From an uncultured Latescibacterota bacterium (lineage in GTDB: Bacteria; Latescibacterota; UBA2968): DNA of 64,000 bases. The position numbers and the translations under genes are program-made. The notes beneath the pieces were generated by a model that did no database searches, was not told where the DNA came from, and saw only the letters and a program-made list of their open reading frames with translations. The stretch covers positions 357,339 through 421,338 of the forward strand of contig OX638329.1 of the NCBI GenBank assembly GCA_951812755.1. The letters run 5' to 3'. Shown here in pieces: positions 7,885 through 16,592 of the stretch; the stretch's first letter is position 1; each line of letters starts with the position of its first letter.

Positions 7885-8297
7885 AAATTGAACGCCTTTT
7901 TTAAAAATATATGGCACTTTTTCTGATACGGAGAAACGTTGTCTTTGTATTCTTCAATGTCTTGAAGGTCATCGCGAACAATCGTGGCTAAATCATCTAA
8001 TGCGTCTTCCCAACTGTTATTGCTACCGGCGATAATGCTTGGGAAATCCTCAAAAAACACCGCCCAAGATCCATCTACAAATTCTTCAAAAGTAATAAAA
8101 TAATGTCCGCCAGGTAGTGGCAAATTAACCCTGGATATATGGATTGGTTTATCTTCTGTTTCTAGAACGAGATCCGGTTCTTCGCTGGAGATGCTATAAG
8201 CCTCCGGGTCTTCTCTCTCCGCAAATCGAGTTCTCCACGAATGATAAACCAACCGAGAAGCAGTATTTTCCTCTGGTGGATTCACCATAGCAGCCAT
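7881..8297 (-). CDS. HicB-like antitoxin candidate
   Basis: A 138-residue protein with AGGAGG placed 7 bases before the ATG. Residues 75-115 (GSWAVFFEDFPSIIAGSNNSWEDALDDL) match the partial RNase H-like fold of HicB, where a strand with a conserved FPD/FPS turn is followed by a helix rich in acidic residues. No DNA-binding HTH or ribbon-helix-helix is evident at the C-terminus; the first 60 residues are unrelated to HicB. Translational coupling (ATGA) to the HicA-like gene supports a toxin-antitoxin pair with antitoxin first, the reverse of the usual hicA-hicB order. Confidence 0.55.
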   Translation of the reverse strand: MAAMVNPPEENTASRLVYHSWRTRFAEREDPEAYSISSEEPDLVLETEDKPIHISRVNLPLPGGHYFITFEEFVDGSWAVFFEDFPSIIAGSNNSWEDALDDLATIVRDDLQDIEEYKDNVSPYQKKCHIFLKKAFNL

Positions 8298-8358
8298 GTC
8301 ATAACCTCCTCTGCGGTGGAATAATTATGCGATTTCAAAAGATTGGGATATATATAAA

Positions 8359-9654
8359 TCACCCATGAGACCCCTTGACGCCAATCGGCCAATTAGGGGA
8401 GTCCGTGCGCGCATCTTTCATAAAGCTCTCAATTTCGGCGATCACATCCGGATAATCCTCGGCGACATCGTTTTCCTCGCCAATATCCCTGTCCAAATCA
8501 TATAATTCAAGCGGTTCGTCGAGCAACCGCGGCGACGGATTTCGCACGGCCTTCCAATTTTTCCAGCGCACAGCCTGTTTGAAGCCCCCGCCAAAGCGCT
8601 CCCAGTACAAAAAGCGTTCACCAAGATCCTGTGATTCACCCAAAAGCGTCGGCAATATGCTCACGCCATCCATATTATCTGGCGCATCCATGCCGGTCGC
8701 GTCTGCAACCGTAGGCATAAAATCGGCATAATACCACACCTGATCGCTCACAGTACCTGCAGGAATGCGAGCCGGCCAATGCACAATCATCGGCGTGCGC
8801 AAACCACCTTCATACATCGTACCTTTTTGCCCGCGCAAAGCACCACAACTGCCAAACGGTTCCCACCGGCGTGCGGCGCCATGGTCAGAACCAAAAAACA
8901 AAAGCGTATTATCCTTTATCCCCAGTTCGCGCAACAAATCCGCAATCTGTCCAACCTGTGTATCAATTTTTGTAATCATCGCCGCATAAACTTTCTCATC
9001 ATCCGTCCAGGGTTTATCGTCCCAGGCACTCGCATCGGGAATTTCATATCTCCCGTGCGGCAATGTCCACGGTAAGTACAAAAAAAACGGCCCATCACTA
9101 TTGTTGCGAATAAAGTCACAGGCAAAGTCAAAAATCATATCGTGAGAATAGTCGTTCTCCTGGCCGTCCAGATTTCCACTGAGAATAACCTTCTCCTCAT
9201 TGTGCCACAAATAAGGCGGATAGTACGAATGCGCGTTGCGCTGGTTGAGATAGCCAAACCATTCATCAAATCCCTTGCGCGTGGGAATACCCGTCGAATC
9301 GGGTTCACCCAATCCCCATTTACCGGTTATGCCAGTGGTATAGCCCGCCTCCTTGAGCATCTCGGCAACCGTAAAATCCTCCGGCTCAAGCGGCACCCGT
9401 TTCTGCTCTCCCACACCACCCACAATGCCCATATTGTCGCGCACCCTCGTGTGCCCACTGTGCAAACCCGTCATCAAAACCGAGCGAGATGGCGCACAGA
9501 TAGAAGACCCGGTATAACACTGCGTGAACCGCATGGATTCCGACGCAAGCTGGTCCAATCGGGGTGTGGGAATAACTTTTTGCCCATAACAACCCAGATC
9601 GCCATAGCCGATATCATCACAGAGAATAAAAATAATATTGGGCAATGACATCAT
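8359..9654 (-). CDS. Sulfatase (arylsulfatase-type, S1 family)
   Basis: A 431-residue sulfatase that hydrolyses a sulfate ester, probably on a glycan. The metal-binding Asp pair is in LCDDIGYGD. The maturation motif CAPSR starts at Cys53, which must be oxidised to formylglycine. GKWGLG and the late SDHGA supply further active-site residues. I see no signal peptide, so it is cytoplasmic or exported by an unseen route. Its ATG lies 4 bases after the stop of the S41 protease gene, so the two are probably co-transcribed. No formylglycine-generating enzyme is in the window. Substrate unknown. Confidence 0.93.
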   Translation of the reverse strand: MMSLPNIIFILCDDIGYGDLGCYGQKVIPTPRLDQLASESMRFTQCYTGSSICAPSRSVLMTGLHSGHTRVRDNMGIVGGVGEQKRVPLEPEDFTVAEMLKEAGYTTGITGKWGLGEPDSTGIPTRKGFDEWFGYLNQRNAHSYYPPYLWHNEEKVILSGNLDGQENDYSHDMIFDFACDFIRNNSDGPFFLYLPWTLPHGRYEIPDASAWDDKPWTDDEKVYAAMITKIDTQVGQIADLLRELGIKDNTLLFFGSDHGAARRWEPFGSCGALRGQKGTMYEGGLRTPMIVHWPARIPAGTVSDQVWYYADFMPTVADATGMDAPDNMDGVSILPTLLGESQDLGERFLYWERFGGGFKQAVRWKNWKAVRNPSPRLLDEPLELYDLDRDIGEENDVAEDYPDVIAEIESFMKDARTDSPNWPIGVKGSHG

Positions 9655-9658
9655 ATAT

Positions 9659-11578
9659 TTACTCTTCCACCAACGCCAATTTTTTATCGTAAACAGCCCG
9701 ATCCTTTAACAGACGGACAGCTTCCTGAAACTGCTTATCACCCTTCAGCGTCGCTAAAATTTTGCCGTTGGTACCCCACACGCGATTGGCCAACGCCCGT
9801 TCAATCTCCAGACGGATATACGGCTCGGCCTTGTTATAATCGACTTCTCGCTCGCGCTCTGCAACCTGTGACAATTGATTGAGTGCGGTTATCGTGTCGT
9901 CGGACAATACATCCTTTTCTTTTAGTGATTTTTCGACCTCTTGCACTTGAATTTCCGTATCCGTTTTATAGTCAAAACCCTCGGCATTAGCTGAATCTGC
10001 CATAAAAGTCCAGAATTGATCGACAATATCTTCGGGCAATGTATAGTCTTCAAACCGATTGGGGAATGATTGACTCGTTGCAAAATCAACCGCAAAATCA
10101 AAAATCAATCCCTCGCGCAATAACGACATCACCAGCCGCGGCCTGCGCTCTTGTTGAACGACCACATCGGGCTTAATCCCACCGCCGCCATAAACTTTGC
10201 GCTTGTTCACGCGCGTTGTAAACACCTTTTCAGGATCGATATCTTCAGGCCCATTATGCTCGCTGGAAGCCAAACCCAACAACCCTTCCAACCGCATTCC
10301 AAGTACTTCTTCAGCCAGATGGTTTTCCAGACCAAATCTTTCCTCGAGTTCTATAATAACATCGTCTCGCCGTTCAGCCTGACCAATAATGCCAAAGAGT
10401 TCATAGGCCGAGACCTGTGTTGAATTTCCCACTGTAATCTCAATGGGACCGCCGCGATATCGGCGTTTCTCTGCATTGTGAATGCTGCGTCCGCTCGGCG
10501 TATAATAGGCTGCTGTTGTCAGCTTCAGTGCTTTATCGCCCAGACGACCCAATTGGCGCACGGTTTGTACAGATCCTTTCCCAAATGTTTGCGCGCCCAC
10601 AATCAACCCCCGATCCCAATCCTGAATTGCTCCTGCGACAATTTCTGATGCACTGGCACTGCGCTCGTCAACCAGGATCACGAGCGGAATATCGGCGGGC
10701 AATATGGTGTCGTGTCGCGTTTTGTGACTGCGGCTCTGATCCGAAAGACGCCCTCTGGTTGACACGACCAGACGATTGGATGGCAAAAACTTATCGACCA
10801 CATCGACCGCTGCGTTGAGCAAACCGCCCGGATTGCCGCGCAGATCCAAAATAATCCCCGTGGCACCATTATTGAGCGAGTTGATCAATGCCTGTTGCAA
10901 CTCCCCTCCTGTGCGTTCAGTAAATCGAGAAGAGCTGAGATAGGACATGGAAATATAACCGATATCGGGATCGACTTCGCCCGGAATTTGTACACTTGAA
11001 ATGTCAATGCGCGCCCGAATAATTGGCTGATCAAATGGTTCTTTCATTCCTGGTCGTTCAATTTTAATGGTCACGCCAGCACCTGGATCACCCCGCAAAG
11101 TATTGACAATTTTGCGCAGATCCTTGTCAAACGTCGGATCCCCGTCAATGGCGATGATGCGATCTCCCACAACGAGCTTTGAGGTGTCGGCAGGCGTGCC
11201 TTCAATAACATTCATCACAACCGGAGGGCCATCATCCTTCCCTCGCTTGCTGATCATAATACCCAGCCCGCCAAATTTGCCCTGTGTTTCTATCTGAAGT
11301 TGCTTGAGGTCATTGCTATCAAAAAAGGTAGTATAAGGATCCAGATCCCACAACATGCCGGAAATGGCAGCCTTGCTCAAATCCTCTGGTTTCAGCTCAT
11401 TGACATACTGGTTGAAGAGCAGGCGGTAGGCTTCGTTAATCTCATCAAAACCGCGCCCCAATTGCTCATAAGCATCTTCGCCGGTCACCAACCGGGAATC
11501 GAGCACCAGATAAACACCCAAAACACCAATTAAAGTTGTAAAAATGGCGAATCTTCTTCGGAATTTCGCTCCAAACAT
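9659..11578 (-). CDS. Tail-specific protease, S41 family (CtpA/Prc-like) with PDZ domain
   Basis: A 639-residue envelope protease. An N-terminal signal anchor (FAIFTTLIGVLGVYLVL) places the rest outside the cytoplasmic membrane. A PDZ domain follows (GGLGIMISKRG through VGDRIIAIDGD). The S41 core carries the catalytic Ser in RSASASEIVAGA near residue 311 and Lys in FGKGSVQ near 336, the Ser-Lys dyad of Ctp enzymes. The C-terminal 230 residues are longer than in minimal CtpA and mostly helical. GGAGG precedes the ATG. Such proteases trim or degrade periplasmic proteins from the C-terminus. Confidence 0.93.
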   Translation of the reverse strand: MFGAKFRRRFAIFTTLIGVLGVYLVLDSRLVTGEDAYEQLGRGFDEINEAYRLLFNQYVNELKPEDLSKAAISGMLWDLDPYTTFFDSNDLKQLQIETQGKFGGLGIMISKRGKDDGPPVVMNVIEGTPADTSKLVVGDRIIAIDGDPTFDKDLRKIVNTLRGDPGAGVTIKIERPGMKEPFDQPIIRARIDISSVQIPGEVDPDIGYISMSYLSSSRFTERTGGELQQALINSLNNGATGIILDLRGNPGGLLNAAVDVVDKFLPSNRLVVSTRGRLSDQSRSHKTRHDTILPADIPLVILVDERSASASEIVAGAIQDWDRGLIVGAQTFGKGSVQTVRQLGRLGDKALKLTTAAYYTPSGRSIHNAEKRRYRGGPIEITVGNSTQVSAYELFGIIGQAERRDDVIIELEERFGLENHLAEEVLGMRLEGLLGLASSEHNGPEDIDPEKVFTTRVNKRKVYGGGGIKPDVVVQQERRPRLVMSLLREGLIFDFAVDFATSQSFPNRFEDYTLPEDIVDQFWTFMADSANAEGFDYKTDTEIQVQEVEKSLKEKDVLSDDTITALNQLSQVAEREREVDYNKAEPYIRLEIERALANRVWGTNGKILATLKGDKQFQEAVRLLKDRAVYDKKLALVEE

Positions 11579-11638
11579 GGGGAGCCTCCAGTTTCTGAAT
11601 AACAGGTTATTATGGCAAGTTCACAACGATTAGTCCGT

Positions 11639-12268
11639 TTATTTAGTCCCCAGCATTAGATCGGCAACCGCCTTCTTAACGTCTTCAAACACATCGCTTA
11701 TGGGCCGAGAGCCATCAACCCGAAAAATGCGGTCGGGTTCAGATTTGTATGTCTCTTTAAAACCCTGTCGAACCCGCTGAAAAAATGCTTCATCTTCCGA
11801 TTCAATGCGATCTCCCCCGGTTCCCCAACCGCGTTTTCGCGCAGTCTGTAAATCGACATCTAACCAGATCGTGATAGCTGGCATCAAACCTCCCGTGGCC
11901 ACATTTTGAATCATTCTGAGGTCATTGAAATTCAACCCGCGACCATAGCCCTGATAAGCCAGTGTAGAATCGACATAGCGATCTGAAATCACCACTTTGC
12001 CCGCATTCAGCGATGGCCGAATCACTTCGTTGACATGCTGCGCGCGATCCGCTGCAAATAAAAACATTTCGGCGGTTGCATCAATCTCGCCTTGTGGTTT
12101 CCAGTCGAGTACCAGATGCCGAATCTCTCCTCCAAGTTCTGTACTGCCCGGCTCATAAGTAGGTACAACATCGTGACCGCTATTCCGCAGGTAATCAACC
12201 AGCAATCTGGCCAGGGTGCTCGTCCCACTTTTATCAATGCCTTCAAATGAAATAAAAAAATCTGACAT
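11639..12268 (-). CDS. tmk: Thymidylate kinase
   Basis: A 209-residue dTMP kinase, converting dTMP to dTDP for DNA synthesis. The start MSDFFISFEGIDKSG is chosen because the open frame further upstream overlaps a terminator. The DR-Y motif (SDRYVDSTLAYQGYGRG) and the LID region (ARKRGWGTGGDRIE) are typical. The P-loop reads GIDKSGTST: the lysine expected in the GK(S/T) position is Thr (codon acg), while another Lys sits two places earlier. This is a noteworthy deviation in an otherwise intact enzyme. A terminator separates it from the phosphatidyltransferase gene upstream. Confidence 0.9.
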   Translation of the reverse strand: MSDFFISFEGIDKSGTSTLARLLVDYLRNSGHDVVPTYEPGSTELGGEIRHLVLDWKPQGEIDATAEMFLFAADRAQHVNEVIRPSLNAGKVVISDRYVDSTLAYQGYGRGLNFNDLRMIQNVATGGLMPAITIWLDVDLQTARKRGWGTGGDRIESEDEAFFQRVRQGFKETYKSEPDRIFRVDGSRPISDVFEDVKKAVADLMLGTK

Positions 12269-12290
12269 TTGTTCCCAATTTTTCTGTAAG

Positions 12291-12321
12291 GAAAAAAAGA
12301 ACCCGGCGGTACCCCCGGGTT
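12291..12321 (-). terminator. Terminator after the CDP-alcohol phosphatidyltransferase gene
   Basis: On the minus strand, AACCCGG and CCGGGTT pair around an 8-base loop, followed by a run of seven T in TTCTTTTTTTCC. It lies 29 bases past the phosphatidyltransferase stop and just upstream of the tmk start, so tmk may need its own promoter or read-through. Confidence 0.75.
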
Positions 12322-12349
12322 TTGTCATCCTGTATTCGACAATTAGGCC

Positions 12350-12943
12350 TTATGATTTTGTCAGCTTTCGAAAATGAATTACCCGCTCCATTGCAGTAAA
12401 ATTTCCCAACAGAGCAATTGCCCAGACCACAACGATCAAACCAATATCCCCAATCAAAGGTACGATCACCCCGCCAGCACCAATGGCAATCACGCGCTCG
12501 GGCCGTTGCATAAACCCAACTTTGCACTCTGCCCCAAGACCCTCAATGCGCGCGCGCACATAACTCACCATCAGAGAACCTGCCAGAGCAAAAAAGACCG
12601 CCGAGCTTGTCCAGAGATCATCCGCCCGTATAAAACTAATCGCAATGCCAAACCAGATGAAAATTTCGGAATATCGATCAACTGTGGAATCGAGAAGCGC
12701 GCCAAATTTGGACTCTGTCTTGCCTTTGCGCGCCACCTGCCCGTCGAGAAAATCAAAAATACCCGCAACAAGCACCGTCAACCCGGCCCACATATACAAT
12801 CCAAAGCCAAAGAGCACGGCGGCACCTATATTGAAAACAAACCCGATCATAGTCAACAAATCGGGAGTAAAGCGTTTTTCGACGAGATATTCTGTAGAAG
12901 GTGCCAAAATCTCGGCGACATCATCTTTAACTTTTTCAATCAC
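12350..12943 (-). CDS. CDP-alcohol phosphatidyltransferase
   Basis: A 197-residue integral membrane enzyme that transfers a phosphatidyl group from CDP-diacylglycerol to an alcohol. The family signature D-G-x2-A-R-x8-G-x3-D-x3-D is exact: FLDGQVARKGK then FGALLDSTVDR. Several hydrophobic helices follow. Phosphatidylglycerophosphate synthase (PgsA-type) or inositol-phosphate-type specificity are both possible and cannot be separated here. The start is GTG, with GGGG about 7 bases before it. It is transcribed away from the DnaA-box cluster at about 13.1-13.2 kb. Confidence 0.88.
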   Translation of the reverse strand: MIEKVKDDVAEILAPSTEYLVEKRFTPDLLTMIGFVFNIGAAVLFGFGLYMWAGLTVLVAGIFDFLDGQVARKGKTESKFGALLDSTVDRYSEIFIWFGIAISFIRADDLWTSSAVFFALAGSLMVSYVRARIEGLGAECKVGFMQRPERVIAIGAGGVIVPLIGDIGLIVVVWAIALLGNFTAMERVIHFRKLTKS

Positions 12944-13121
12944 TGTTAAACCCCACGGATAGTGAAGTTTTTATTTGAATTTTCCAATGCTATAACAAAT
13001 CCAAATATAGGCCAATTCTGTAGGTGTAGCAAGCGAAATATCCCTTCCTCACTGGCCCAAAAACAACCTGAAATACCTGCATTTCAGCGGCGGAAAATCC
13101 GAGAGATAATGTGGAAAAGTG

Positions 13122-13206
13122 TGTGGATAACTTTTAAATCTCTGCGTTAATTTATTTCTTTATTAAATAAAATCAACTACTTAAATTGTGGATACTATTA
13201 TCCACT
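13122..13206. promoter_or_regulatory. Cluster of three DnaA-box-like sites
   Basis: The gap between the phosphatidyltransferase and cyclophilin genes (12944-13261) holds TGTGGATAA (13122-13130, a perfect reverse DnaA box), TGTGGATAC (13187-13195) and TTATCCACT (13198-13206). The last two face each other across two bases. A TTTTCCACA follows at once. The surrounding sequence is AT-rich. This could be a DnaA-titration or regulatory site about 10 kb from dnaA. Confidence 0.6.
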
Positions 13207-13261
13207 TTTCCACATTCAATTCGACAAGCCCCCTTTGATTGCTTTTCTTCCTCACGTCTGC

Positions 13262-13945
13262 CTACCGAAACACGTCTATGCGCTTGATCACCACAGGTTT
13301 GATTGGTCGATCTCCCGGTGCGGTCTCGACCATTGCAATTTTGTCAACCACATCCATTCCCTTTGTCACTTCTCCAAAAGCAGTATATTGATTGTCCAAA
13401 TTGGGCGAAGTCCCATGCATAATAAAAAATTGTGATCCGGCACCAGCCGACACATCTGAAATGCGTGCCATAGAAAGAATGCCCGGTACGTGGTTTATAT
13501 CATTAAATTCATGAGGAATATGCACGAGTGGTCCCCCCATTCCATACTCAGATGGATCATCGTCCTTTGAATTTGGATCGCCACCCTGAATCATGAAATT
13601 GTTAATTACGCGATGAAACTTGGTATTGTCATAAAATCCGCTTTCTGCGCGCGTGATAAAGGCAAAACAATGAACAGGTGCCTTTTCGGGATGGAACTTC
13701 AATTCGATATCGCCCATATTCGTCGCGATACGCGCCTTCACATTCCGAATCTGATGTACCAGAAACAGCATTCGGCCTCCGATTTCGCCAGCTCGCTCAA
13801 TCTGGTTTTGTGCCTTGTTCAAAGAGCTTTTCAACGACCGATTCTCATTGTTCAACTTCTCATTGGCTTGTTTTAAATCTTCCATTCCGCTACCTCCACA
13901 GGCCATTACCGAAAGACATAGCCCTAAAAAAACAAATCGTTTCAT
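13262..13945 (-). CDS. Lipoprotein peptidyl-prolyl isomerase (cyclophilin type)
   Basis: A 227-residue protein that speeds proline isomerisation in the cell envelope. The signal peptide MKRFVFLGLCLSVMAC ends in a lipobox with Cys16, so it is probably anchored in the outer or inner membrane. Residues 20-65 are a coiled coil. The cyclophilin domain (about 70-225) shows FHRVINNFMIQGGDP, the active-site Arg-Phe-Met-Gln block, and GSQFFIMHG. I chose the second ATG because AAGGAG lies 9 bases upstream; the first ATG is too close. It is divergent from the FAH-family gene. Confidence 0.9.
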   Translation of the reverse strand: MKRFVFLGLCLSVMACGGSGMEDLKQANEKLNNENRSLKSSLNKAQNQIERAGEIGGRMLFLVHQIRNVKARIATNMGDIELKFHPEKAPVHCFAFITRAESGFYDNTKFHRVINNFMIQGGDPNSKDDDPSEYGMGGPLVHIPHEFNDINHVPGILSMARISDVSAGAGSQFFIMHGTSPNLDNQYTAFGEVTKGMDVVDKIAMVETAPGDRPIKPVVIKRIDVFR

Positions 13946-14186
13946 GGACATTTCTCCTTTATATCATATAGATGTAACTTTCTAAATATAAGCCCAGACG
14001 CTCATCATAGGCAACAATCCGTTTGCACATCTCAGCGAAATAAACAACCACCTGTCTGCAGGTGATTGCTACAATAACGAAGCTTGGAAATAATACCCCC
14101 CAAATCTCCCTTGACAGTGGTTCTCCTCCGCGCTTTATTGTTCGCGGAACAACACAAACCTCCACATACCCAAGGACAACATCACT

Positions 14187-15047
14187 ATGCGACTTGTTAC
14201 ATTTACTCACCAGGGACAGCGTCGGCTCGGTGCCCGATCAGGCGATTCGATCATTGACCTCAGCACTGCCGATCCTTCGATTCCCTCCACCATGAAAGAA
14301 TTTCTCGAAGCAGGCGATAACGCCATATCCAGAGCCCAGGCAGTGATTGATAAAGGGGATCATGCCATTTCTGCAACTGATGTCACTGTTCATGCTCCCA
14401 TCGACAATCCAGAAAAAATCATTTGCATAGGTCTCAACTACGCCGATCATGCCGCCGAGAGCAGTATGCCCATTCCCGATGAACCGATTGTCTTTTCCAA
14501 ATATGCATCATCCATCATCGGACCTGATGAGAATATCGTGGCTCCCAGCGCGAGTTCCCAGGTTGACTACGAAGTCGAGCTTGTTGTCGTTATTGGCAAA
14601 CGCGGTCGCAATATCTCTGAAGAAGATGCCCTCAACCACGTTGCGGGCTACATGGTCGGACACGACGTGAGTGCTCGTGATTACCAGCTCGAAAAACCAG
14701 GTGCACAATGGATGATGGGCAAGACCTTTGACACATTTGCTCCAATAGGACCTGACCTGGTCACAACAGAAGATGTGCCCGATCCTCACAACCTGGGCAT
14801 TCGCTGTATCCTCAATGGCGAAACAGTACAGGAGTCCAATACATCTCAACTGATCTTCGACGTACCCAAACTCATTGCTTATCTCACACATGTATTCACA
14901 CTTGCCCCCGGAGATTTGATTTTTACCGGCACACCACACGGTGTGGGTATGGGGCGTGAGCCACAACTCTGGCTCAAACACGGCGACCGTGTAATATGTG
15001 AAATTGATGGACTGGGACGACTCGAAAATCCGGTTGTTTCAGATTGA
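14187..15047 (+). CDS. Fumarylacetoacetate hydrolase (FAH) family protein
   Basis: A 286-residue enzyme of the FAH superfamily, which cleaves or decarboxylates beta-diketo acids and related compounds using a divalent metal. Metal ligands are visible as DYEVEL (Glu129, Glu131) and Asp160 in VGHDVSARDYQ. ICIGLNYADHAAE and FTGTPHGVG are family hallmarks. Many homologues act on 2-keto-3-deoxy sugar acids or catechol meta-cleavage products; the sugar-rich surroundings make the first plausible, but it is inference. AAGGA precedes the ATG. Confidence 0.9.
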   Translation: MRLVTFTHQGQRRLGARSGDSIIDLSTADPSIPSTMKEFLEAGDNAISRAQAVIDKGDHAISATDVTVHAPIDNPEKIICIGLNYADHAAESSMPIPDEPIVFSKYASSIIGPDENIVAPSASSQVDYEVELVVVIGKRGRNISEEDALNHVAGYMVGHDVSARDYQLEKPGAQWMMGKTFDTFAPIGPDLVTTEDVPDPHNLGIRCILNGETVQESNTSQLIFDVPKLIAYLTHVFTLAPGDLIFTGTPHGVGMGREPQLWLKHGDRVICEIDGLGRLENPVVSD

Positions 15048-15104
15048 GATATCCCAAAGTCACGGAAAACACTTTTAGAGGATTAGATGTTTGGGGACGG
15101 AATG

Positions 15105-15455
15105 TCAAACAGAGGGCAAACGGCTTCGCAATTCTGCCAACTCGCGTTCGAGATGATCCAATCTGAGCGAAACTTCACGCTCTTGCAACAGCCGATCAGC
15201 AGTACCCATACTATCGTGTATGATCGAAAGCCTGCGCTTGAGCTGTTCGCAGATGTGACCGACTTCTGATATATCAGCCTCGACCTGAGCCTGACGTGTG
15301 CCTATTTTGCGAATCGCATCCTGCACATTTTGGAGGTCAGATCGAATTTCTACAAACTGCCTGGCGACCATTTGAGCAAAATTTTCTTGCGAAGACTCAA
15401 TGGCGTCGCGAACGGTTTCTCGAATGAGATCAAGTTCGCCAGCATCAAAGACCAT
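15105..15455 (-). CDS. Coiled-coil protein of unknown function
   Basis: A 116-residue protein almost wholly made of heptad-like helix (FAQMVARQFVEIRSDLQNVQ and LRLDHLERELAELRSRL). No membrane span, signal or known domain. Short coiled-coil proteins of this kind often act as scaffolds, but no partner is evident. An AGGAA ribosome site lies 8 bases before the ATG. It converges with the FAH-family gene. Confidence 0.55.
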   Translation of the reverse strand: MVFDAGELDLIRETVRDAIESSQENFAQMVARQFVEIRSDLQNVQDAIRKIGTRQAQVEADISEVGHICEQLKRRLSIIHDSMGTADRLLQEREVSLRLDHLERELAELRSRLPSV

Positions 15456-15902
15456 GGGCGAATTCCTGAAAAGACAGATGGAGCACGAAAGAATATCCGT
15501 ACTTGAATGCAGGAAAAAAAGGGGGAGAAAGAGGGGAAATGGGGAGGATAAGCCTGATGATCTGGGGAGAAAGGGGAATCAGAGCAAGATCGGTTTATCC
15601 TCCCCACCCATAAAGAGAGACTTGAATTCAGGCAAAATATAATTTAACTGAATCGCGTTTCTCTTTATTTTTCAGGACATTACGTCCTGTACACAAACAA
15701 ACAAGTGTGTGTGTATTGCGTTCTATGTGGGGAGTGACAGAATGCAATAATCAAAATATACACTGTCAAGTTTGTGTTGTCAAGAGGAAATGTTTTCATT
15801 TAACTCATCTATTTCTCAAGAATTTAGCTTGCCACGCAGCTCTTTTCAATTCATATTATGTTATGAACTTTTTAAATGCGACTGACCTTTTGGGAGGGGT
15901 GT
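15456..15902. promoter_or_regulatory. Upstream region of the XRE gene with a CAGGAC/GTCCTG palindrome
   Basis: About 450 bases without a gene between the coiled-coil gene and the XRE-type regulator. A 17-base palindrome, CAGGAC-N5-GTCCTG, lies at 15673-15689, about 215 bases before the regulator. It is a candidate operator for it. The segment before it (15490-15600) is purine-rich on the plus strand. No other structure was seen. Confidence 0.35.
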
Positions 15903-16406
15903 ATGAGGTTTGGTGAAATAATAAAACAAGCTCGTACTGGACGATTTAGCCAGCAGGCTTTGGGTGAAACCATTGGGGTGTGGGGCACTTATATCTATCA
16001 AATAGAAAAAGGCGAACGCATACCATCCGACGACGTGTGTGCATATCTTGCAAAAGCACTCGATCTCGATCCCCAAAGACTTCTTTTTTTAGTATATAAA
16101 GAACGCGCTCAGAAAACATCCGAAGGCCGCAAACTTTTTTCTCAGATGGAAAAGCTGATGACAGACCCGGTCATCAGCCAGATAATTGTCAACCCCAAAA
16201 TACTCGATGCAGGCATTGTCAAAGCACTCCAGAGTCCCGATATTCGCAAGGTACTCAAGAACAAGCAGTGGTGCGAAGCCCTGAACGCGAGTGCTTCAAC
16301 CACAGACCGGGATATTCCCGAACTCATTAAAATTATCACCCAGATCCCCGTCCAACAATGGCATGCATTGCTCAGTACAGCAAAAGCTTTTGCTGGCATA
16401 AGTTGA
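15903..16406 (+). CDS. XRE-family HTH transcriptional regulator
   Basis: A 167-residue protein from MRFGEIIKQAR, with GGGAGG 6 bases upstream; an earlier in-frame ATG lacks such a site. Residues 1-62 form a lambda-repressor-like HTH: FSQQALGETIGVWGTYIYQIEKGERIPS is the helix 2-turn-helix 3 region. The C-terminal 100 residues are helical and unrecognised, and could sense a ligand or oligomerise. The gene stands alone, beside rsmG. It is followed by a strong terminator. Confidence 0.82.
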   Translation: MRFGEIIKQARTGRFSQQALGETIGVWGTYIYQIEKGERIPSDDVCAYLAKALDLDPQRLLFLVYKERAQKTSEGRKLFSQMEKLMTDPVISQIIVNPKILDAGIVKALQSPDIRKVLKNKQWCEALNASASTTDRDIPELIKIITQIPVQQWHALLSTAKAFAGIS

Positions 16407-16442
16407 TCTTCAAGCAACTACCCTAACATCCGTAAAATGAAA

Positions 16443-16485
16443 AGAAGCCCGTTTCTCGCGTTGAGAAACGGGCTTCTTGCATATT
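16443..16485 (+). terminator. Terminator after the XRE regulator
   Basis: A perfect 16-bp stem (AAGAAGCCCGTTTCTC / GAGAAACGGGCTTCTT) around a 5-base loop, ending in a T-poor GCATATTC. It lies 37 bases after the regulator stop. The A-run on its left could also let it work on minus-strand transcripts. Confidence 0.8.
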
Positions 16486-16551
16486 CTCTCAGGTTTTGAT
16501 TGTCAATAATAAATAATAAATTAATCTATACTTCTATTTGCTAATTTCTGA

Positions 16552-16582
16552 ATGTTTCACGTGGAACGTTTTACAACTGGTC
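16552..16582. promoter_or_regulatory. parS-like site 1 in a 31-bp repeat
   Basis: TGTTTCACGTGGAACG at 16553-16568 is close to the ParB-binding consensus TGTTTCACGTGAAACA (and to the TGTTCCACGTGGAACA form). It is followed by TTTTACAACTGGTC, all repeated exactly at 17337-17367. The AACTGG tail pairs with CCAGTT (16588-16593), making a small hairpin at the end of rsmG. Confidence 0.75.
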
Positions 16583-16592
16583 GTATCCCAGT

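Noticed and set aside
12374-12949. 191-codon frame opposite the phosphatidyltransferase gene
   Set aside because: Antisense shadow; the minus strand shows the exact CDP-alcohol phosphatidyltransferase signature.
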